NCBI RefSeq assembly: GCF_000210295.1
Contig: NC_026744.1
Coordinates: 248,001-312,000, forward strand
Reading direction: 5' to 3'
Source of the DNA: Trypanosoma brucei gambiense DAL972
Taxonomy: Eukaryota > Euglenozoa > Kinetoplastea > Trypanosomatida > Trypanosomatidae
Length of the DNA stretch: 64,000 nucleotides
The notes under the pieces were generated by a model. That model saw only the letters and a program-made list of their open reading frames with translations, was not told where the DNA came from and did not search any database. Shown in pieces: positions 20,601-32,600 of the stretch (within the stretch, counting starts at the first letter, position 1; the number at the start of each line of letters is the position of its first letter). Position numbers and translations under genes: made by a program.

Positions 20601-23600
20601 CTTCTTTGTAAGGAGTCTCCTCCTGAGGCACAGAAAATTGCTGCCATTGAGGAGTTGCTGGATGGTCGTGCGCATCAGCTTGCTAAAATGAAGAACTGTG
20701 CGGAGCGGAAGGATTACCTGGATTCTCACCCTTGTGGTGTACCTTTGGATGATGTGCCACTGGACAATGACGATGAATTTTCGATGCTTGAAGTGAAACG
20801 AGCTGCACTAATGCGGGACGTGGTGGGTAACAAGGACTCTATTGCCAGTGTGGAGAAGGCCCTGAATGGGCGAGCGGAGAAGCTTGCGTTGTTAAAGTTG
20901 CGTAGTGAGAGATCGTTTCTCGATCCTGAGCCTCATGGCATCCCACTGCATTGTGTACCTCTTGATGATGATGATAGCTTTCATTTGCTAGAGGTGGAGC
21001 GCTTGACATTGAAGGGTTTGAACATTCGCGAGAATGATCATAAGTTGGTGGGCGTGGAAAATGCCATGAGGGACTACGTGAATGATTTAGCCCTTGAGGT
21101 GAAGCGAAAAATGAGAGAGGATGTTCTTGACACCTCACCTGATGGTCTTCCGTTGTCGGTGCTTCCTCTTGACAATGACTTACCGTTTATTGAGTTGGAG
21201 AATGGATACATTAAAGCTGTTTTTGATGCTAAGGATACTTTGAAAATCCAGGACCTTGCAGGGGCGATGCGAAGACGTTCTGAGGACATAGCACGTAAGC
21301 TGCGAAGTGATGTGAGGTTATCTCTCGAGCAACACCCACTCGGCTTTACTCTAGACGAGCTTCCCGTTGACGATAGTGAATTATTCTTGGGAAAAGAAAG
21401 GGAACTTCTAGAGTTGAAGCGAGATGGAAGATACAATTCCCCAACTGCTATTGAAATCATGGAGGAGCTTAACAGTATCATTTTGGACATTGCCAAAGAA
21501 CAAGCAATTAGAGAGCGCGAATTCCTTGACCAAGAACCGGAAGGTCGACATATCACTGAGTTGAATCTCGATAGCGATACGACATTCCTCGGGTTAGAAA
21601 GGCAGAGGAGATTACTCAAGAAGGATCCGTTTGCTGATCGCAGTAGGATTGTAGACTTGGAACAAATGCTTAACGATCGTTCGCACGAACTGGCGAAAAA
21701 ACTCAACTCCCTAGATCGACCTAAATTCCTTCCCGTCGCCATACGTGGTGTGTTACTGTCTGAACTTCCCCTTGACAGCGATGCTGAATTCACCCGACTT
21801 GAAGTTGAGCGCAGCTCTCTCTATCGCGATCCCGTACGAAACGCATCAACAATAAACCATGTGGAGGAAGCCTTGAATATCCGAGTAGCGGCTATGGCCG
21901 ACGAAGTTGTCCGCCAGGATCGAATGTTCTTGGGCGAGGATGTTGAAGGTGTTTGTGTGCGTCACTTACCTCTTGATGATGACGCAGAGTTTCGTGCCCT
22001 GGAAACCAAGAGGGCGACATATAAAAGTTGTGGTTCTCGCATGGGCACGAAGGCTATCAAAGACCTTGAGGATCAGCTGGGAGATCGTGCAGCTGAGCTC
22101 GCCCGCACTGCAAAGAAGGAACTTCGCAACCTTCTCGGTACAGAACCCCTTGGTGTCCCACTCAGTGATCTACCAATTGATGTGGATGGTCGGTTTCGTG
22201 CGCTTGAAGACAATTATCGTGATCTTTCTCGTAACTCTGCGAACGGAGGGAAGCTTTGTGAGATTATTCTACAGTTGAACGAACGTGCGCTTGAACTGGC
22301 GGCGGAGTTGCACACCAAAGAGCGAGTTGTGCTAAGTCAATGTCCTGGAGGTATTCCACTGTCTGCACTTGCGCTGAATGAAGATGAAATGTTCAAAGCT
22401 CTCGAAATGGAAGCTCGGAAGCTTAGGCATAGTACTGCTGGTCGAGGTCGCAACGCCGCTCGTATTTCTGAACTTGAGAGCGCGATGAATGAGCGGGCGA
22501 TGGAACTGGCGAACCAGTTGCGTAGGACATACTGCGACGCCGCTCCTGAGGGGATTCCACTGGAGCTACTTGGCTTGGGAGGGGTGGAGGAGTTTACCAA
22601 ACTTGAAGATGCCTTGCGTGATGCAACGAAGGACCCCGTGAAGAATCGTGAGATAATAAGTGACATTGAGTTTGAACTGAACAGCCGTGCACACGTTGCT
22701 GCGATGGGACTTCTGGAAGGAGACCGCGATTACCTTGAATGTGAAACCATGGAAGTACCACTTTCTGATTTGCCTCTGAATACGGACAGTGTTTTTCGTG
22801 CGCTTGAGGTGGAGCGAGCGGTGCTGAAGTTGAGAGAACCTCACCGTGGCGCTCGTAGAGTCCGGGAGTTGGAGTTGAAACTCGTCGAGCGTGCTCACAG
22901 GCTTGCTGAAGAACTGAAAGAGGAGGATCTGAGTGGTCTTGATGGTGAGCCTGAGGGTGTATCATTACGTGCACTGAAACCACACAACGACTCTTTGTTC
23001 AGTGAGTTTGTTGGAGCGATGCGAGAACTGAAAAGGGGTCCGAAGAGAAACACTGTTGCTATTGAGGAATTGCGGGAACGTATGAACGAGCGTGCGCACG
23101 AGTTGGCACAGGAAAAATTGAAGGATGACCGGGAGTTTCTGGATCAGTGTCCGGAGGGTGTTCCGCTTAGTGACCTTCCCTTGGGTACAGATCCTCTTTT
23201 CCACAAGCTGGAGACGGAACGCGCGAGGTTGAAGGAGCGTGACGCTGCTCGGAACATAACCCACATCCACGAACTTGAGAGTCGTCTGAAGGACCGCGCA
23301 GTTGAGCTGGCAAATGAACAGAAAGGTCGTGATTTGAGCGAACTGGAGCAGTCGCCGTGCGGCGTGCCTATATATATCCTGCAGTTACACGATGATCCCG
23401 TGTTGCAGAAGATGCTGAACAAAATGCGTGGATTGAGGAACCGCGGCGTCACTGGTCCCGAGTTTGTCGCACTCATTGATGAAATAAACAACTGTGCGAG
23501 GGATGCTGCCGAGGAGCTACTGCTGCGGGATCGTGAGTACCTTGAACCTGAACCTCTCGGTGTACCACTGAGCCTTCTATCACTCACAACGGACACTGTG

Positions 23601-26600
23601 TTTCATGGTCTGGAAGTGCAGCGTGCGGTGCTCAAGGCGCAAAATGCACGTCGGAACGCAGCGAAGATTTCTGATTTTGAGATGCGTTTAAATGAACGTG
23701 CTGTGCAACTGGCAGAAGTGCAACGGCAGCGGGAACTGGAGGGGCTTGATCCCGAACCTGAGGGTATTCCTATATCCGTGCTTAATCCTCACGGAGATGC
23801 GGAATTTATTAAGCTTGTAACTGAGTTGCGTCAATTGTGTAGTGAGGGCAATAATGAGGGCATGTGTGATGTGCTGAAGACCACGATGAACGACGTTGTG
23901 CATGCTCTGGCGAAGCGATTGAAGGAGGGAGATCGTGGCTACCTCGACCCTGAGCCCGAGGGTGTTCCGCTGTGTGTGCTGCCGTTGGACACTGATGTGT
24001 TGTTTTTTAGGCTAGAGTGTGAACGTGTGACTCTGAAGGCACGTAATGCGCACTTAAACGCGAGGAGAATATGTGAGTTGGAGGACGCACTCAATAACCG
24101 TGCAGTGGAACTTGCTCGCGAGCAACTGCGGCAGGACGTTGATGGTGTGGACGAGGCGCCGTGCGGTATTCCTCTGCAGCTGCTACGACTTCACGAGGAC
24201 AGTACCTTTCTTGTGATGGTGGATGATATTCGCACCCTAAGGAAGAATCCGGATGCTAACAGCGAGGCGATTGACGCCGTTGTCATGTCCATGAATGATC
24301 GCGCCTATGACGTTGCGATAGCTCAATTTGACCGTGGTTTCCTTGATCCTGAACCCGAGGGCGTTCCATTATGTATTTTGCCACTGGATGACGATGAGTT
24401 GTTCCATGGTATGGAGGTGGAGCGGATTAAACTGAAGCTTACTGATGCGCGTCGCAATGCGCAGACGATTGGCACACTGGAGGAAGAAATGAATGGCCGC
24501 GCACACGAACTCGCGTTGCAGCAGTTGCGTGAGGAGCTTTCCGGTATTGATGCGGCGCCTGAGGGCATTCCCTTGTCATTGTTGAGGGTGATGGAAGACC
24601 CTGCTTTTGCACTGATGGTGCTGGAGTTGCGTGACCTCAAGAAGGACACCCAGGGTAATGCGGAACGGATTCGGGAGGTGGAGGACGCTATGAACAACCG
24701 CGCTTACGAACTCGCGGATGGGCTGCTGGAGGGTGATCGCAGCTATCTAGACCCTATTCCCCTTGGCGTACCCGTCTCGGAACTTCCCTTGTGTTCCGAC
24801 GAACCGTTTGCCACTATGGAGGTTGAACGAGCGAGGTTGAAGGCCGAAGACGCACGACGGAATGCAGCAGGGATTGGAGAACTTGAGTTGAAACTTAACA
24901 ACCGTGCGAAGGAACTTGCGTCTGAACAACTATTACGTGATTTGGAAGGATTCCACGACGAGTATGAAGGGATTGACCTTGTGCACCTGAGGCCACACGA
25001 CGACAAAGAATTTGCCTCCCTTGTACCGGAATTACGGAGGTTGAAAAGAGATGGTGACAAGGAAGCTGTTGAGCAACATATGCGCAGCATGGATAGGCGC
25101 TTACGTGAGCTTGCGAAAGAGCTTGTTGGTGGTGATCTTTGGTTTCTTGACAAGGAACCGGAGGGTGTTCCCTTGACGTACTTACCTTTGGATGGGGACG
25201 AGATTCTCGACAAATTGCGCCATGAACGAGCTCAACTAAAGATACAAGATCCGCGGGGGAATGCTGACAGAATTGCGGAACTTGAGAGGAAAATGAATGA
25301 ACGTATTCATGATCTAGCGAAGTGTATAGGAGATGAGGATTTTGATGGTGTTGAGGGAGAGCCTTGTGGCATTCCGTTGAGTTTACTCTCTCCTAGAGAT
25401 GATGAGGTTGTTGCAAAACTTATCAACGACATTCGTAAAGTGAAATATTCTACAGAGGAGAAAAGCTCGAATGGTGCGCTGAATAACTTGCAGGTTGAAC
25501 TTAGCAAACGTGTACACCAACTAGCAGAGGATGTTTTAATAAGAGACAGGGTGAAGTACCTAAACCAGTGCCCAGAAAGTGTTGATATATCTTTTCTTCC
25601 CCTTAGTACTGACGAACAGTTTCGTGCCTTGGAGTTGGAGCGGGTCATTATTAATATCCAATCGAACGGTGACGACAAACGTTTGGACGGCTTAGAAGAT
25701 ATGCTTAACAAGAGAGCGCATGAGCTTGCAAAGGAACAGCTGCAGGAGGACCTAAGAGGACTGGAACAGGCTCCCCATGGTGTTCCACTTGACGTTCTTA
25801 AACCCCACAGCGACTTACGATTCATTAAAGAGGCGGAACAGCTACGGAACTTAAAAAGAGACCCGCTTCGTAATAAGAGGGAGATAGATGACCTTGTGGA
25901 GCAAATGAATAATACTGTTGGTGAAATTGCCCTGAACTTACTACGTAGCGATCGTGACTACTTGCATTTGGCTCCTGAGGGAGTACCGATTGAAGTGCTT
26001 CCACTGGAGGTCGATGCAAAGTTTTGTGCTTTGGAGGCGGAGCGTGCAATGTTAAAAGGCGAGAACAATCCGAAGAATGCGAGTATGATATTATCTTTGG
26101 AAGAGAAATTAAATGAGCGTGCTCGCCAGCTGGCTCAAGAGCAACTACTGGAAGACCTGAAGGAATTGAGTTCTTTTCAGCATTGTGTTCCTCTCTCACT
26201 TTTATCGCCTCATACTGACGTTCAGTTTGCTGCTGATGTTGCTGAATTTCGACGACTGAAAAAAGAAGGGGAGCAAAACACCCCCGCCATTCAGGGCGTT
26301 GTCGGGAGACTTAACGCACGTGCGAATGAGCTCGCGGAAGAGTATTTGCGCACCGATCGCGCATCGTATCTTAACCCTGAACAACTTGGTGTGCCACTTG
26401 ACTTGCTATCTTTGGACACAGACTCTGAGTTCGTGTCACTGGAAGCTGAGAGGCTAAAATTGTTGTCGTATCCGGCGGTTAACAATGAGCAAATAACTCG
26501 TTTGGAAGCTGAGTTGAATGCATGTGCCAAAAAATTGCTTGTTAAAAGATTGTATAAAGAAAGGAATTATCTGGATAGGGAGCCACTTGGCGTGTCTCTG

Positions 26601-29600
26601 AATGCTTTACCTCTTGATACGGATTCGCAGTTTCATTTCATGGAGCTGAAGCGGTTGGCTTTGAAGGCAGGAGATCCCTATTGTAATGAAGTCGCAATCA
26701 ATACTTTGGAGGAGAGATTGAGTGACCGTGCATACGAGTTAGCAAGGGGGCAAATTGCGGAAGACTTGAGTGATCTGATAAGTGCTCCCAGGGGTATCCC
26801 GGTGAGTCTCCTTCATCCCCATAATGATCCAGAGTTTCATGAGATGGTTGTTAGTGTTCGACTGTTAAAGAGGGATTCTCAACCTGATCTATCGAAACTT
26901 ATGAGGCTGGTCGATGACCTGAACAGGAGGGTAAAGGAGCTTGCAGACTGTGCTGTAGGTACATGCCGGAGAAAACTCAACCCACTCCCGGAGGGTATAC
27001 CCCTGCAGTCGCTTCCCCTAGATGAAGATCCATTATTCAGTCAGATGGAGCGTGATCTCGTTTCATTGTTCCTTGAAGATGAGAAAAAGAATGCCACTCG
27101 GATAACTAAGCTGGAGGACCGCCTCAATGAACGTGCGGCGAACATTGCTGTCTCTGTAAAGGCGAAGGATTTGGAGCAGTTGGAACAGACGCCTTGCGGC
27201 ATACCTATTGAGCTTTTAAGGCCCCATGAGGATTCAACTTTCGCCTCACTGGCAAATCAATATCGCATTTCCAAGCACCTGGGGGGGAGTGATTCACACG
27301 GCGTGAATGTTGGAACCCTGAACAAAAGGGCTACGGAAATAGCCATAGAGCTTCTGAGGGGCGATCAGAGTTACATTGATCGTCAACCTTGTGGGGTTCC
27401 TTTTTCCGCTTTGGAATTGGAGAAGGATCCCCAATTCCGCGACTTGCAAGTTCAGCGGATGAGGATGGTACTTTCAAATCCGAAACGCAATCTCAACAGA
27501 ATAACTGAACTTGAGGTACAACTTAACTCGTACGTTCAGAGGTGTGCGCAGGCGTTCTTGGCTGCTGATCGTGGATTTGTTGACAAAGAACCTGGGGGTG
27601 TACCGCTCGCGGAGCTAGACCTTGACAATGATCCTCTCTTTCATCGAATGGAGGTAGAACGAGCAAAGTTGAAAATAAGAGGGCCAGTCATCAACGCCTA
27701 TCGGATACGTAATCTGGAGGAAAAATTGAACGATCGCGCTCATGAGTTGGCAGAGGAATTGTTGGCCACTGACCTTGAGGGAATTGCGCCCGAACCCGAG
27801 GGAGTTTTGTTGGCTTCCTTGCACCCGCACGACGATGCCGAATGTGCCTCCCTCATCGCCGCAAAACGGCGGTTGCTAAAGGAACCGTCCCAAAACATGG
27901 AAAAGATTAGGGACGTTCAGGAAAAGTTGAACAACCGCGTGTTTCAGTTGGCAAGGGAGGTAATTTCCAAGCTCCGTAAACAGTTGGTTCAAGAGCCGGA
28001 GGGGATTCCGCTGGAATTCTTACCGCTTGACGCAGATAATACATTTCGCAGCATGGAGAGAGATCTCCTTGCCTTGCAAGCTACTCCTCGACGTAATGAT
28101 ATTAAAGTGGAGGCCTTGAGGGGGAGTCTGAACGAACGCGCGTGCGAGTTAGCAAGGGGTCAAATACAATGTGGCCGTGGATTCCTTAACCCACAACCGG
28201 AGGGTGTTGATCTCGAGCACCTTCCCCTTGATGAAAATGTGGTGTTTCGAAGCAAGGAGGTAGAAAGGACCAAACTCAAAAGGTGCCCTCACGAAAATGC
28301 AGCCGCTATTACGCAGCTAGAAAGTGATCTGAATGCCCTCGTACACAGCATCGCAAAAGACATAAAATTATCAGACCGTGCATTTCTGAACCTAACGTCA
28401 CACGGTATCCCGAGGGAATTGCTACCACTTGATGAGGATCGGAGCTTCACGACGATGGAACGTCGGCGAAGGAGACTGAAACGTGACGGCAACCGTAGGG
28501 CCACTGCAATGATGAATCTGGAGGAAATGATGCAGGATCGTGTAGATGACTTGGCTTTTCGCATTTTGCGAGGGGATCGGGGTAACTATGTCACTCTTCC
28601 TGATGGGATTGACGCAGCAGACATTCCTATAGATACTGATGAACGTTTCGGAACCTTGGAGTTGAGGCGCGCAGTCGTAATGTTACAGGGTTCGGAGGAT
28701 TGCAAGGAACAAGTGGGGAAGTTGGAGCACCAGATGAGCGAGCGACTACAAGAATTAGTCAGGAAGCGGGTAAAAGAAGACAGAGATTTCCTTGATCCGG
28801 AACCTGAGGGCATTCCATTGAAGGATATTCCACTTGACTCCGATGCCGAGTTTAGGCATCTTGAGGCGCGAAGAAGAAAAATCCGTCGCGAATCGCGTCG
28901 TCGAGTAACTAATGTCGCCGATCTGGAGGAGGCTATGAATGATCGCGCACATGTACTTGCAAGGTGTATCGTCGCTGAAGATGTCGGGCACCTTCGGCCT
29001 GATTACCGAAGGATTCCAACCAACGAGCTGCATCTTCATAACGATGACACGTTTAGGTCACTCGCTAGCAAACGTCGGGAGCTGCTACAGGTGGGCGCAG
29101 TCACCGTTGATATTGCTGCCATCGAAGACGATATGGACATCCGGGCGCTGCAGGTTGCTGATGATGTAGTAACGGAGGAACGGGCCTTTTTAGACCCACA
29201 ACCCGGGGGCATGTTTATTGTTGACTTGCAGCTCGATGAAGATGAAACATTCTTTGCACTTGAGCGTGAGCGGCGGAGGATGAGAAAGGATTTCCGTTTC
29301 GCTAAGCGGAACAAGGAGGCCATTAACGACCTTGAAGTCAGTCTTAATGAACGTGCTTGTGAATTGGCAAGGGAGGCGTTTTCAAAACAACGCGATTTCA
29401 TGGATCAGGAGCCCGAAGGTATTCCTCTAAAGGAGCTGCCTCTTGATAATGACTTGATTTTTAAAGATGCTGAAATTTCTCGATACGTGTTGTTGAAGGA
29501 TCCAAAACATGCAGCGAATGAATTAATTGCCTTCGAAAACGTCATGAATTGTCGGGCGCATGAGCTAGCGAAGGAGATCATTGCAAAAGATCGTGACTTC

Positions 29601-32600
29601 CTTGACCTTGAACCTGATGGCGTCCCTCGAGAAGAGTTGCCGCTTGATACAGATGAGAGGTTTCAGGTATTGGCACAAGAACATTTTCGATTAAAAAGGC
29701 TGAATGGAAATCTGAAGTCCACTGAGGTAAGAGTTTTAGAGGAAAAAATGAATGACCGTCTGCACGAACTTGCCAAAGAATTCCTTCAAGAAAATCGTTC
29801 ATTTCTTGATTCAGAACCAGAAGGCGTTCCGATAGCCGATGTTCCCTTTAGATGTGACCCTACTTTCGTCGAAATTGAACGAGAGTTACTTAAGTTGAGC
29901 AGGAATCCGGTGGTGCCCGATAGTGCGAAGCAAATCGTTCGTGATCTTCTAAACAAGAGGTTGCATGAGATCGCTGCGGCTTTTTTGAAGAAAGAACGAA
30001 TATTCCTCGACCCTGAACCCTTTGGTCTTCCATTGGCGTGTTTACCACTTAATTATGACCACATCTTGAATTTACTTGAACGAAAGCGGCGTGCTCTCAA
30101 AAAGAACGGGAGGGGAGAGATCAAAACAATTCGCTCCCTGGAGGAAGAGATCCAAGATCGTGTTAACGTTATTGCAGTGGAGTACTTGGAGATGGAACGG
30201 ACTTTTCTTGACCCCCGACCCCGGGGAGTGCCTTTGACCTTACTTCCTCTCAATGGTGATTGGCGTTTTCGTAGCATGGAGGTTGAGCTACGGGCACTAC
30301 GGAAGAACCAAACGAAAAACCGAAAGGATATTGAAAAAATAGAGGGAGACCTTAATCTTAGGGCGACGGAACTGGCAGGAGCCTTTCTACAAAAACATCG
30401 TGTTTTTATCGATCCTGAGCCCCTTGGTGTGCCCATTGAAGAATTACCTCTTGACTCCGATTCCATCTTTCACAATATGGAGAGTATGTATCTTCAAATG
30501 GGACGACATATCCCGAGAGCAGCAGAACTTCGAAGAATGGAAGAGGAAATGAATGACCGAGTACGTGAACTCGCTACCGAGCATCTTCAGGGAGAACGCG
30601 CTTTTTTGAACCAAAAACCTCAAGGTATACCACTGTGTGACCTATCGCTTAACAACGATAGGCAGTTTCGTGACATGGAAAAGCGACTCCGTGCCCTTCG
30701 CAAGCACCCTCGTAGCAACACCGAAGGTATCAAAACTATTCAAGACGAAATGAATCAACGAGTAAATGCATTGGCTCGTCGCAAAATATCTGATGATCGA
30801 AGCTATCTTCCGCTTGAGCTTCATGGCGTTCCCGTATATGACATTCCACTTGATGATGATAGGGAGTTCAGGGACCTTGAGGTCAAACGGCACAGAGCCA
30901 AAATCCTATCACCCGAGGACGCTGTGTTAGTTCAACGGGTTGAAGAAGAACTGGTCAGCCGCGCTCTGGATATCGCAAAAGATTTTGTATGGAGAGAGCG
31001 CTCTTTTCTAGACTCTAACCCACAAGGAGTTCCAATAATCCGTCTTCCGTTGAGTACCGATGAGCAGTTCCGAGAATTAGAGACGAGGCGCCGCCACCTC
31101 AAAAAAGATCCGAGGAATGCGGGCATAGTCGCACTGCTAGAGCAGCAGCTCAGAGCGCGAGCACACGAGCTAGCAGAGGGACTATTAGGTTGGCAGGATG
31201 TTCAATTTCATGAAGCTAACCATTCTGTAGCGGAGATGTGGCCGCGAATCGGTGAGTTGTACCCTGAAGGAATCCGAAACTCTGTGTTTCCGGAAATAAC
31301 ACAGCCGGGCGATACTTCATCTGCGCCTGGTGAACTTGGCTATTTAGCACCTTTCATTGCCGCTCTCAGTCAACACCCGCCTCTAATTCATCGGCTTCTG
31401 GAAACGAAAACACATCCCGTTAATGGTCCATATTCTTTCATCTTTTTTGATCCGAACAGCAACCCTGTTCGTGTTGACATTGATGACCGTGTGCCAGTGG
31501 ATGCGAAGTGTGAGCCCAAGTTTACACGCGTGCCACACCGGTCTTGGTACCCGCTGCTGCTGGAGAAGGCATATGCGAAGTTTGTTGGTGGGTACGCAAA
31601 GCTCGACCAGTGCACACCACACGAAACCCTCCGTGATCTAACGGGCCGTCCAGTGCTGCATATCCCTTTTGATGATCGACTCGCAGATGCAGCGAATACG
31701 GGTGACTTCCGATCTGTGAAATTCTGGAAGGGGATTAAAAGGAACCTCGCGGCTGGAGATGTGATCACATGCATAAGCAACCACGAAAGTGTGGACGGCC
31801 TTCACTCTCAATGCAGTTACGCTCTCCTTAGTGTAATCGAAACTGTGCATGAATCGAATGATGTCTCTGACATCGTGATCAAATTACACAACTGCTACTA
31901 CGATAGCCCGACATACGACGGCCCACTGTGTAACGATGATGATAACTGGACCGATGGTTTGAAGAGACTTTGCCATTATAATCCTGAGGAGGATGCACTT
32001 TACATACCTGTTCCTGTGTTTCTGCGTAACTTCTCGAGCATGCAGCGCTGTCACATAAACTGTGGCGACCGTCTGACTGCGCCTGGTGAGTGGACTGGGG
32101 TAAGCTGTGGAGGAAACCCGAAGTTCACAACTTTCCGGAACAACCCCATCTATCTTGTGGAAAACAAAACCTCCCGTCCCGTTACCATTCTTGCTGAGCT
32201 GCGGCATCATGCGCCAGCATACCGTGACCCTGACGATGTAAATCACTATCACCAGTCTGGGCTTGCACTGCTAAAGGCGATAAACACGCGTATGCCTGTG
32301 AGTCCGATCTTGACAAGTGTGACACACCGCTTTTTGCATAGGGGCATGATGTTGGATGCACGGGAGGTGTGTGCGCAAATGGAGTTGCCTCCGAGTACCA
32401 CGTGCTATCTCGTCCCATATACTTTGGGTCGTGATAACTATGGAAAGTTTCACATATCTGTGTACCCCGGTCTTGCAAAGGTGAATCTTGCCCCTCTTCG
32501 CAGCGGCGGGCTTCATAGGGACCCAGTGAGAGCAGTATTGGATGTTATTACGGGATGTGAAGGCGGTACACGAACAGATTTCACTGTTAGTGCTCCTTGT

